NCBI GenBank assembly: GCA_016742175.1
Contig: JACVCH010000002.1
Span: 186,001-250,000 of the forward strand
Length of the DNA: 64,000 nucleotides
Source: Rhizobiaceae bacterium
GTDB lineage: Bacteria; Pseudomonadota; Alphaproteobacteria; Rhizobiales; Rhizobiaceae
Direction: 5' to 3'
Below are positions 1 through 7,709 of the stretch, in pieces (within the stretch, counting starts at the first letter, position 1; each line of letters starts with the position of its first letter). The notes under the pieces were generated by a model. That model was not told the DNA's origin, did no database searches, and was given only the letters and a program-made list of their open reading frames with translations. The translations under genes were made by a program, and so were the position numbers.

Positions 1-550
1 AGGACAGGACGTACCAGACGAGCGCGGCGAGAAGGATCGCGTAGTAGAAGCTGACCGGAATGCCGAAGATGCGGTAGATGATGACGTAGTTCATCAGGGC
101 GCGCTCAACGCCGCTGATCGTCTGGCTGTCGCTCATCCACAAGGTGATGCCGTGCAGGAACGTGCCGACGCCGAGCGTGACGATCAGCGAATGGACGCGG
201 AAGTAGAGGGTGATCGCGCCGTTGACGACGCCGACGGCGGCGCCGGCGAGGAGCGCGATCGGGATGATGGCCTCGATGGGAATGCCGACGCGCGCCGAAA
301 GGAGGCCGGTCAGCATCGAGCAGAAGGTGAGCGTCTGCGCGATCGACAGGTCGAAATCGCCGGCCGTCAGCGGGATGACGAGGCCGAGCGTGACGATGAC
401 CAGCACCGCCTCGGAGCCGAAGATGCTGGAGAAGTTCGACCAGGTGAGGAAGGTGTCGGGCCGCATTGCGCCGAAGATCGCGATCACGGCCAGCCAGACC
501 AGGACGAGGCCGAACCTTTCGACGTGATTGCCCAGACTAGAAAGGTTCAT
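1..550 (-). CDS. Carbohydrate-type ABC transporter permease, partial (3' end outside window)
   Basis: Inner-membrane permease of an RbsC-like (BPD_transp_2) ABC importer. The visible 183 codons start MNLSSLGNHV and are mostly hydrophobic, with a membrane segment near residues 13-29 and several after residue 47. Family landmarks are present: GDFDLSIAQT (64-73, matching the GxxDLSVG loop of RbsC), AGAAVGVVNG (102-111) and SLIVTLGVGTF (121-131). The ATG lies inside the last codons of the upstream ATPase gene (14-base overlap), so the two are translationally coupled. It is the last visible gene of the hyuA-hyuB-binding protein-ATPase-permease operon. The C-terminal part is cut by the window edge. 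The family is clear; the substrate is unknown. Confidence 0.9.
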   Translation of the reverse strand, partial: MNLSSLGNHVERFGLVLVWLAVIAIFGAMRPDTFLTWSNFSSIFGSEAVLVIVTLGLVIPLTAGDFDLSIAQTLTFCSMLTGLLSARVGIPIEAIIPIALLAGAAVGVVNGAITLYFRVHSLIVTLGVGTFLHGITLWMSDSQTISGVERALMNYVIIYRIFGIPVSFYYAILLAALVWYVLS

Positions 551-2084
551 GAACCTTGGTCTCCCCGTAGCAGGCCTGTTCGATGGAGGATTTCGTGACG
601 GCGCTGCCGCGCAGTTCCGCCTTGACGCGGCCGCGCTCGAAGACGAGCACGCGGTGGGCGATCATTTCGAGCTGCTCGAATTCCGACGTGGCGCAGATGA
701 TGGCGGCGCCGCGCGCGCAGGCCTCGAAAAGCCGGTCGTAGATTTCGCGCCGGGCGCCGACATCGATGCCCTGCGTCGGCTCGTCGAGGAGAATGAGCTT
801 CGGGACGAGTTGCAGCCATTTGCCTAGGAGCAGCTTCTGCTGGTTGCCGCCCGACAGTTCGGACGCCGCCTGGCGTGGCGCCTGCGCCTTGACGACGAAG
901 CGCCGGATCAGGTCCATGGTCGTCGCTTCGCGCTGGCCGTGATCGAGCCAGAACCGGCCGCGCCCTCCGGCGGCGAGCGGCAGCATGGCATTTTCGGTGA
1001 GCGTCAGGTCGAGCGCGAGACCCTGCTTCTGGCGGTCGGCGGGAATGAAGACGAGGCCGGCCTCGATCGCGGCCGTCGGCTCGAGGCCGACGAGGTCGCG
1101 CACGCGCCCGTCGATTTCCAACTGCCCGGCTTTCGCCGGCTGGGCGCCCGCGAGCAGATGGGGAACTTCGTCGTAGCCCGAGCCGATGAGGCCGGTCAGG
1201 CCGAGAATCTCGCCGGGCGCGACGTCGAAATCCAGCGCCTGCAGCATGCGGCCTTTGAGGCCGCGAACCGAAATCGCAGGCGGCGCGGCAACGGCGTCGC
1301 TCACCAGCCGTCCCTGCGCAAGCGAGCGACCGACGATCGCCTCGACGATGCGTCCACGATCCGATGTCGCGGTCTCGAACGTGCCGATGACCTCGCCGTC
1401 GCGCAGAACCGTCGCGCGGTCGGTGATCTCCATCACCTCGTCGATGTCGTGGGAAACGAAGACGATGCTGACGCCCGAGCGCTTCAGCGCCCGCATCATC
1501 GCGAAGAGCTCGCGCACGTCCTCGATGGGCAGGAAGGGCGTCGGCTCGTCAAGTACCAGAAGGCCGGGCGATGCGCTGGCATTGTGCGCTTTGACGCGGT
1601 CGGCAGCGCGAACGATCGCAAGCTGGGCGCGCTTGACCGGCGACAGGTCCGCGACGACCGCCCACGGATCGAGATCGAGATTGTGGTCCGCGAAGAGACG
1701 TCGCGCCCGCGCCGCTTCCGCGCTCCAGTCGATGAACCAGGGCCGGATGCGCTCGTGGTCACCGGCGATCAGGTTCTCCAGAACCGTCGCCTCGGGCAGG
1801 AGGCCGAGATTCTGGTGCACGAAAGAGAGCCCGATCGCCTCGCTGCGGCCAAGCGGGATCGGCAGCGCCACGGGCGTGCCGTCGACCTCCAGCGTGCCTT
1901 CGTCGGGCTTGTGGAAGCCGGAGAGGATCTTGATCAGCGTCGACTTGCCGGAGCCGTTCTTGCCGAGGAGACCGTGGATCTCGCCCGGCATGATCGTGAG
2001 GTCCGCGCGCGACAGCGCACGGACCCCGCCAAAGGACTTGGTCAGCCCCCTGATCGCCAGCCGAGGGTGGCCGGCTTCGCTCAC
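537..2084 (-). CDS. Sugar-type ABC transporter ATP-binding protein (duplicated ATPase domains)
   Basis: ATPase of the same importer, 515 residues, with the two-domain RbsA/MglA architecture. Domain 1 has Walker A GKNGSGKST (41-49) and the Walker B segment LLVLDEPT. Its signature motif is degenerate (LSPVKRAQ). Domain 2 has lost Walker A (GLIGSGYDE) but keeps the signature LSGGNQQK and LILLDEPTQGID. One canonical and one degenerate site is usual in this family. I chose the GTG at 2084, which overlaps the binding-protein stop as GTGA, because the family alignment begins at RLAIRGLTKSFGG; the frame is open further upstream but there it only shadows the binding-protein gene. Substrate not determinable. 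Confidence 0.92.
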   Translation of the reverse strand: MSEAGHPRLAIRGLTKSFGGVRALSRADLTIMPGEIHGLLGKNGSGKSTLIKILSGFHKPDEGTLEVDGTPVALPIPLGRSEAIGLSFVHQNLGLLPEATVLENLIAGDHERIRPWFIDWSAEAARARRLFADHNLDLDPWAVVADLSPVKRAQLAIVRAADRVKAHNASASPGLLVLDEPTPFLPIEDVRELFAMMRALKRSGVSIVFVSHDIDEVMEITDRATVLRDGEVIGTFETATSDRGRIVEAIVGRSLAQGRLVSDAVAAPPAISVRGLKGRMLQALDFDVAPGEILGLTGLIGSGYDEVPHLLAGAQPAKAGQLEIDGRVRDLVGLEPTAAIEAGLVFIPADRQKQGLALDLTLTENAMLPLAAGGRGRFWLDHGQREATTMDLIRRFVVKAQAPRQAASELSGGNQQKLLLGKWLQLVPKLILLDEPTQGIDVGARREIYDRLFEACARGAAIICATSEFEQLEMIAHRVLVFERGRVKAELRGSAVTKSSIEQACYGETKVHEPF

Positions 2085-3187
2085 TCGGCGACCATCCACA
2101 GCTTGCGGAAGCCCTCGACATAGGCGTCGCCATAGCCCTTGGCCGCGTCCGCCGGCTCGCCGACTTCGGCGACATTGTCGGCGCTGAAGACGCGCAGCGG
2201 CACCTTGGAGTCGCGGATGGGTTCCAGATCGCACAGGAGCCGCATCTCGGCGTCGAGCATGGCGTGCGCGATCCAGTCGAGGTTTTCGCCGATGTCCATC
2301 TCGACGTCGCCCTGACGGATCAGGTCGAGCACGAAGGGCGTGCCGTTGAAGGTCGCGACCTTGACCTGTTCGGCGCGGCCGGCGATGGCGATCGCGGGCG
2401 TGACGAAGGTCGACATGCTGTCATAGATCGGGATGACGTAGTTCAGATCGGCATTGGCCTGCAGCGCGCCGGCGACGGTCGGCTGGATGCGCGTCGCCCA
2501 GTCGGTGATCGGCACGTTGACGATCTCGAACTTGCAGTCCGGGCAGCGCGTCTCGAAGGCTTCCGTCAGGCCGCTGACGATTGAATCGGTTGACAGCGCC
2601 TCGTTGGAGACGACGACGAGGGCGTTTACCTTGCCGTCGGTCTGAGCGATCGTCCAATCGGCCATCAGCTCGCCGGCCTTGCGGTAGTCGATCGCGGTCG
2701 CGGCATCGACGCCGGCGGGCGCATCCTGCTCCAGACCCGTCAAATGCGAGGTGACGACCTTCACGCCGGCGGCCTGCGCCTGCGCGACCTGGGGTTCGAA
2801 GAAGCGCGGATCGGCGCCGGCCAGGAGGCTGACGAGGTTGAAGCCGTTGTTGGCGGCATGCTCGATGCCTTGGATCCACTGTGTGGGATTGCCCTGGTTC
2901 TCCCATTCCATGTGTTCGAAGCCGAGCTCGGCGGCGAGCTCGCCCTTGTGGTCGCTGATCGTCTTGATGAAGGGGATCGAGCTCGACGCGGGGATGGTGA
3001 AGATCTTCTTGCCGGCCATGCAGGCCTTGGCGTCGAAGGGCTCGCCCGGCGGCACGAATTCGGGAATGCCGGAGTAGGACTCGATGTTCTTGCGTGCCTG
3101 GTCGACGCCTTCCTGCGCGGCCGCCGGCAGCATGGCTGCCAGAACGAGGATGGAAGCCAGACCCAATCTACCTTTCAGGCGTGTCAT
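2081..3187 (-). CDS. Periplasmic sugar-type ABC substrate-binding protein
   Basis: Periplasmic binding protein (Peripla_BP_4/RbsB type, 368 residues) delivering ligand to the permease and ATPase encoded downstream. A Sec signal peptide is visible: positive start MTRLKGR, a hydrophobic core, and a likely cut after PAAAQ near residue 25. The mature part has two Rossmann-like lobes, with motifs such as LLAGADPRFF and VVSNEALSTDSIVSG. GGGAG stands just before the ATG, 34 bases after the hydantoinase B stop. The family usually binds sugars, but operon membership with hydantoinase subunits suggests the ligand could be a hydantoin-like or other cyclic amide compound; that is inference only. Confidence 0.9.
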   Translation of the reverse strand: MTRLKGRLGLASILVLAAMLPAAAQEGVDQARKNIESYSGIPEFVPPGEPFDAKACMAGKKIFTIPASSSIPFIKTISDHKGELAAELGFEHMEWENQGNPTQWIQGIEHAANNGFNLVSLLAGADPRFFEPQVAQAQAAGVKVVTSHLTGLEQDAPAGVDAATAIDYRKAGELMADWTIAQTDGKVNALVVVSNEALSTDSIVSGLTEAFETRCPDCKFEIVNVPITDWATRIQPTVAGALQANADLNYVIPIYDSMSTFVTPAIAIAGRAEQVKVATFNGTPFVLDLIRQGDVEMDIGENLDWIAHAMLDAEMRLLCDLEPIRDSKVPLRVFSADNVAEVGEPADAAKGYGDAYVEGFRKLWMVAE

Positions 3188-3221
3188 TTCGATCTCCCTT
3201 TGGTGAGATGCTCAGTTCCCC

Positions 3222-4982
3222 TTAGTTTGCCTTTCCGCGCAGGGCCTGCGTCGCCGCGAGATCCACGCGTCCTGCCTCGATCGCCACGCCATAGCTTCGG
3301 CGCGCGGTCTCGATGTCGATCAATTCGTCGAGCACGTCGTCGAGCACGGCCTGCGGCTCGCGCTCCATCGGATTGCCGTAGCCGCCGCCGCAGGGCCCGT
3401 GCGCCGTGATGCGGTCTCCCTTGGCGAGATGGCGATAGGGAAGCTTCGAAGGCAGGTCGTCGACGCCGCCCGCCGCCCTCGACAATTCGACCTTCGCCGG
3501 CGAGCCGTCGGCGCCGCCGAGGAAGCCCCACGGACGGAAGCGCTGGCCGTCGCCCTCGATCGAGACCGCGCCGTCCTCCAGAAGTTCGAAGGAGCGGATC
3601 GAGCCGATGCCGCCGCGCGAGGCGCCCGCGCCGGCGACGTTCTCGCGCAGCTCGTAGTTCAGGACACGGAGTGGCAGATGGGACTCGATGTCCTCGACCG
3701 GGTTGTTGCGCGTGTTGGCGTAGAGCGTGTCGACGGCGTCCATGCCGTCCTTGCCATAGCGGCCGCCATAGGCGCCTTCCATGATCTCCATATGGACCCA
3801 GGGCGCGCCGTTCGAGACGCCGCTGAAGGCCATGACGCGCAGATTGCCGATGCCGGCGCTGACCTGCTGCGGGACGGCAGGCGCGATGGCCTTCATCACC
3901 GTGTCGGCGACCGCATTGCCGGGGCAGAAGCGGGCGATGACCGGCGCGGGAAAGATCGGGTTGGCGAGACAGCCTTCCGGCGCGTGGATGGTGATCGGGC
4001 GCGTCAGGCCGCTGTTCTGCGGGATCGCGCCGTAGATTTCGCTGTCGAGGAGGATCGAGCGCAGCGTCAGCCAGACGGCGCAGTCGACGGTGCCGACGAG
4101 CGGCATGTTGATCGGCTTGTTTGGCGTTTGCGGCGCGGTGCCGGTCAGGTCGACGTGGATGTCGGAGCCCGACACGGTCAGCGTCACTTCGATCGGCAGT
4201 TCCTTCAGCGCCGGGTCCGGGCTGTCGAGATAGCCGTCGATATGGGTGCGGGCGTTGTAGCGACCGTCCGGGATGCGCGCGATGGCGTCGCGCATCAGGT
4301 GTTCGGAATAATCGAGCAGGTCTTCATAGGCGCCGGTGACGGTTTCGAGGCCGTACTGATCGAGGAGCGCGGCGTAGCGCTCCGCGCCGATGCGGGCCGC
4401 GGCGACCTGAGCCTCCATGTCGCCGACGACGAGGTCGGCGATGCGGATGTTGGAACGCAGGATCTGCCAGACGGGATCGATGCGCCGTCCCGCCTCGTAG
4501 ACCCGCACCGCCTTGAACTGCAAGCCCTCGGCATAGGTGTCGACGGCGTCGACGATGCCGCAACTTCCCGGCGTCAGCGCGCCGATGTCGAGATGGTGCG
4601 CGGTGGTGACCGAGAAGCCGGCGAGTTCGCCCTTGTGGAAGATCGGCACGACGAAGCCGACATCTGGGCCGTGCGAGGCGCCGCCGTATGGGTCGTTGTG
4701 CATGAAGACGTCGCCGGGCTTCACCTCGTCGCCGCGCCCTTCGAGCTCGCGCAGGATGCCGGCGATGTAGCCTGGAATGGGGCCGGACTGGAGCGGCGTA
4801 CTCATCGTGCATTCGCAAAGCTGGCGGCCGGTCGCATCGGTCAGCGCGGCGCCGAAATCCTCGCTTTCGCGGATGATGCTCGAATAGCTCATGCGCATGA
4901 GCTTGTGGCCCATCTCGATGGCGATGTTCTCGAGCGCGCCATGGATGACGGCTGCGAGGAAGGGGTCGACGCGTGTCTTCAT
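3222..4982 (-). CDS. hyuB: Hydantoinase B/oxoprolinase family protein
   Basis: Beta subunit of an ATP-dependent N-methylhydantoinase/5-oxoprolinase/acetone-carboxylase-type enzyme, 586 residues, cytoplasmic. The N-terminus has the family pattern ENIAIEMGHKLMRMSYSSII and ESEDFGAALTD, followed by HNDPYGGASHGPDV (about residues 95-108) and a Gly-rich CGGGYGNPMERE segment near the C-terminus, as in HyuB. Length is typical. It starts 13 bases after the hyuA stop with GGGAGG as ribosome binding site, so the two subunits are co-translated. Substrate (hydantoin, N-methylhydantoin, 5-oxoproline or another lactam) cannot be told from sequence. Confidence 0.93.
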   Translation of the reverse strand: MKTRVDPFLAAVIHGALENIAIEMGHKLMRMSYSSIIRESEDFGAALTDATGRQLCECTMSTPLQSGPIPGYIAGILRELEGRGDEVKPGDVFMHNDPYGGASHGPDVGFVVPIFHKGELAGFSVTTAHHLDIGALTPGSCGIVDAVDTYAEGLQFKAVRVYEAGRRIDPVWQILRSNIRIADLVVGDMEAQVAAARIGAERYAALLDQYGLETVTGAYEDLLDYSEHLMRDAIARIPDGRYNARTHIDGYLDSPDPALKELPIEVTLTVSGSDIHVDLTGTAPQTPNKPINMPLVGTVDCAVWLTLRSILLDSEIYGAIPQNSGLTRPITIHAPEGCLANPIFPAPVIARFCPGNAVADTVMKAIAPAVPQQVSAGIGNLRVMAFSGVSNGAPWVHMEIMEGAYGGRYGKDGMDAVDTLYANTRNNPVEDIESHLPLRVLNYELRENVAGAGASRGGIGSIRSFELLEDGAVSIEGDGQRFRPWGFLGGADGSPAKVELSRAAGGVDDLPSKLPYRHLAKGDRITAHGPCGGGYGNPMEREPQAVLDDVLDELIDIETARRSYGVAIEAGRVDLAATQALRGKAN

Positions 4983-4995
4983 GGCTGCCTCCCGT

Positions 4996-7068
4996 TCAAG
5001 CCTGGCGGTCGCGCGTCATGCGCACATTGCCGTAACGATCCGCCCAATAGGTCCAGCCGGGCGGGACGACCGTGGTGGTGTCGGTCTGGAGCAGGATCGC
5101 CGGACCGGCGAGCCTGCGGTCGAGCGGCAGCGAGGTGCGCTCGATATGCGGCGTGTCGAAGGTCTGGAGCGCGTCGTCGACGCGGAAGACGCAGCGTCCA
5201 GCGCCCACCTTATTGGGCTCCGACGATCCCGAATAGGCGGGCGGCTCGGCGAGCTTGTCGACCATGCCAAGGCCGCGCACCTTGACCGTCACGATCTCGA
5301 TCGGGCTCTTCTCGAAGGCGTGGCCGTATTCGGCGCGGTGGCGCTCGTGGAAGGCGGTCCAGACCGTCTCCAGCGCTGCATCGGTGAGCGGGCCGTCCGG
5401 CACGTCGATCTTCAGCTCATAGCCCTGGCCGACATAGCGAAGATCGGCCTGGCGCAGCATGCGGACCTTCTCAGTCGGCACCTTGTCGCGGGCGAAGATG
5501 CCGCCGAGTTCCGTCTCCATGTCGGCGAAGAGCAACTGGAGACGGGCGAGGTCGATGGCGCCCTTGACCGCGAAGGCGGTGCGCAGGGCGTGGTATTCCA
5601 GATCGGCGGTCAGGAGGCCGACGGCCGAGGTGATGCCGGGATGCGGCGGGATGAGCACGTTCGTCATGCCCAGCATGGCCGCGACCTCGGCGGCATGGAG
5701 CGGCCCTGCCCCGCCGAAACCGCACAGCGTGAAATCGCGCGGGTCGATGCCCTTCTGGACCGTGCGCGAGCGAATGGCGTTGGCCATGTTGCTGTTGAGG
5801 ACGGTGAGCGCGCCCTCGGCCGTCTCCTCCGGCGTGCGGCCGAGCGCCTGCGCCAGTTCGCCGATGACGCGCGCCGATGCGCCGGCGTCGAGCGACATCT
5901 GGCCGCCGAGGAAATTGTCGGCGACGAGCCGGCCGAGGACGAGATTGGCGTCGGTGACGGTCGGCAGCGTGCCGCCGCGGCCATAGGCGGCGGGACCGGG
6001 CACGGCGCCGGCGCTCTGCGGGCCGACGCGGAATGCCTTGCCGCGATCGAGATGCGCGATCGAGCCGCCGCCGGCGCCGATCGTGTGGATGTCGATCATC
6101 GGCAGCATGACGGGGAAGCCGGCGATGCTGGCGCTGCGCGCGTCGGCTTCGGCCAGACGGCCGTCGCGGATGATGCCGATGTCGGCGCTGGTGCCGCCGA
6201 TGTCGAGCGTCACGAGCCGATCCGTTCCGGCATGCGAGCCGACCCAGGCGCCGCCGCGCACGCCGGCGACGAGGCCGGAGAGGAGCGTGGTGGCCGGGCG
6301 TTCGGCGATCATCTCGGGCGTCGCGAGGCCGCCGCTCGACGTCATGACGCGCAGTTCGCCGTTGACGCCCATCCTGTTCAGTTCCGCGCTCAGGTCGGCC
6401 ACGTAGCGCCGTACCTTCGGACCGATGAAGGCCGACATGGCGGCCGTCGTGAAGCGCTCGAACTCGCGGAACTGCGGCGAGACGTCGGCCGACGTCGTCA
6501 CGAAGACGTCCGGCAGGATGGAGCGGACGATCTCGGCCGCGCGGCGCTCGTGGTCGGGATTGACGTAGGAGAACAGGAAGCCGACGAGGATCGCCTCGAC
6601 GCCGGCCTCGCCCAGTTCGCGCGCGGCGGCCGCGACCTGCGCCTCGTCGAGCGGCGTCAGTTCGGCGCCCGTCGCGTCCAGCCGGCCCGCAACCGTCTTG
6701 CGGAAGCGGCGGCGGATCAGCGGCCGGCTCTGCCAGGGCAGATCCTGCATGATGGAATAATGCTGCGGTCGCTGGTGGCGACCGATGTGGAGCACGTCGC
6801 GGAAACCTTCGTTGGTGATCATGCCGGTGACGGCGCCGCCATGGACGAGCATGGCATTGGTGCCGACCGTCGTTCCGTGGAAGATCGCATCGATCCGCTC
6901 GGGCGCGATGCCGGCGAGATCGCAGATGCCGCGCACCCCGGTGACGACGCCTTCGGCCGGATTGTCGGGCGTTGACGGGGTCTTGTGGATGGTCACGTTC
7001 CCCTTCGTCAGATCCGTCAGGATCAGGTCCGTGAACGTTCCGCCGACATCGACACCCAACGCAATCAT
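4996..7068 (-). CDS. hyuA: Hydantoinase/oxoprolinase family protein, subunit A
   Basis: Alpha subunit (690 residues) partnering HyuB; ATP-dependent hydrolysis or carboxylation of a cyclic amide or ketone. It carries the N-terminal phosphate-binding motif DVGGTFTDL (7-15), a second actin-like motif LDIGGTSADIG and GAGGGSIAHLD. The start at 7068 has a strong GGAGGT 6 bases upstream and gives the standard MIALGVDVGGTFTD N-terminus; the open frame continues 22 codons further but those cover operator DNA. First gene of a five-gene operon, divergent from a MarR regulator, with repeat motifs between them. Specific substrate unknown. Confidence 0.93.
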   Translation of the reverse strand: MIALGVDVGGTFTDLILTDLTKGNVTIHKTPSTPDNPAEGVVTGVRGICDLAGIAPERIDAIFHGTTVGTNAMLVHGGAVTGMITNEGFRDVLHIGRHQRPQHYSIMQDLPWQSRPLIRRRFRKTVAGRLDATGAELTPLDEAQVAAAARELGEAGVEAILVGFLFSYVNPDHERRAAEIVRSILPDVFVTTSADVSPQFREFERFTTAAMSAFIGPKVRRYVADLSAELNRMGVNGELRVMTSSGGLATPEMIAERPATTLLSGLVAGVRGGAWVGSHAGTDRLVTLDIGGTSADIGIIRDGRLAEADARSASIAGFPVMLPMIDIHTIGAGGGSIAHLDRGKAFRVGPQSAGAVPGPAAYGRGGTLPTVTDANLVLGRLVADNFLGGQMSLDAGASARVIGELAQALGRTPEETAEGALTVLNSNMANAIRSRTVQKGIDPRDFTLCGFGGAGPLHAAEVAAMLGMTNVLIPPHPGITSAVGLLTADLEYHALRTAFAVKGAIDLARLQLLFADMETELGGIFARDKVPTEKVRMLRQADLRYVGQGYELKIDVPDGPLTDAALETVWTAFHERHRAEYGHAFEKSPIEIVTVKVRGLGMVDKLAEPPAYSGSSEPNKVGAGRCVFRVDDALQTFDTPHIERTSLPLDRRLAGPAILLQTDTTTVVPPGWTYWADRYGNVRMTRDRQA

Positions 7069-7101
7069 CTGCACCTCCAGCGCCTGTGAACGCAACATTG
7101 T

Positions 7102-7140
7102 TCCATCTGGATCAAACTTGCAAGTTGAATCCATCTGGAT
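7102..7140. promoter_or_regulatory. Predicted operator cluster between hyuA and marR
   Basis: In the 115-base divergent gap an 11-base direct repeat TCCATCTGGAT occurs at 7102-7112 and 7130-7140, 28 bases apart. Each copy is itself an inverted repeat (ATCCA-TC-TGGAT; the first copy has one mismatch). Exactly between them lies the perfect palindrome AACTTGCAAGTT (7115-7126), extendable to 22 bases with two mismatched pairs. Three nested dyads between a MarR gene and its divergent target are the usual form of a MarR operator. Binding by this MarR protein is inference. Confidence 0.6.
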
Positions 7141-7183
7141 TTAAGCGCTAGGAGCATAAGGCCGATCACAGGAGCCGACCGAG

Positions 7184-7660
7184 ATGAGCGACGACAACCT
7201 GCTGGAGACGATCTTCGCCGGAGAGCTCAAGGAGCTGATGGTCGTCAGTTACATCGTGCTCGGCAACAATGCGGTCACGAACCGCTTCATCGAGCGCCGG
7301 TTTCGAATGCCGGTGCAGGCGTGGTCGGCGCTTTATGCGATCGAGCGGTTTCCCGGCCTGCGCGCCAAGGAAATCCGCCAGCTCTTTCCCCGGCCGCAGA
7401 ACACGATCAGCCGCGCCGTCGCGCTTCTGGAGAAGCGAAAGCTGATCGTTCAGGAGGCGTCGGATTCGGACGGCCGGGAAAAACGCCTGTTCGCGACCGA
7501 CGAGGGCCGCAAGCTCCTGGTCGAGATGATCGACGTGTCGCGGCGGCGCCAGGACGAGTGGCTGGCGCCGCTGTCGCCCGAAGAGCGCAGCACATTCTTC
7601 GACCTGGCGCGCAAGATCGCGTCGGGGCCCCGGCTATTGAGCTCGACGGTGATGCTCTAG
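7184..7660 (+). CDS. MarR family transcriptional regulator
   Basis: Dimeric winged-helix DNA-binding protein, 158 residues. The central part (about residues 45-105) shows the MarR pattern: a helix-turn-helix (LRAKEIRQLFPRPQNTISRAVALLEKRKLI) followed by the wing SDSDGREKRLFATDEGRKLL. It is transcribed divergently from hyuA, and the gap holds nested inverted repeats, so it probably represses both itself and the hyu-ABC operon until a ligand is present. No other partner is nearby; the next gene, ftsK, converges on it. The effector is unknown. Confidence 0.9.
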   Translation: MSDDNLLETIFAGELKELMVVSYIVLGNNAVTNRFIERRFRMPVQAWSALYAIERFPGLRAKEIRQLFPRPQNTISRAVALLEKRKLIVQEASDSDGREKRLFATDEGRKLLVEMIDVSRRRQDEWLAPLSPEERSTFFDLARKIASGPRLLSSTVML

Positions 7661-7709
7661 GCTGCGTCGGGATCGGCTCGCACAGGCCTGAATCGAAACA
7701 CCCCCCAGC

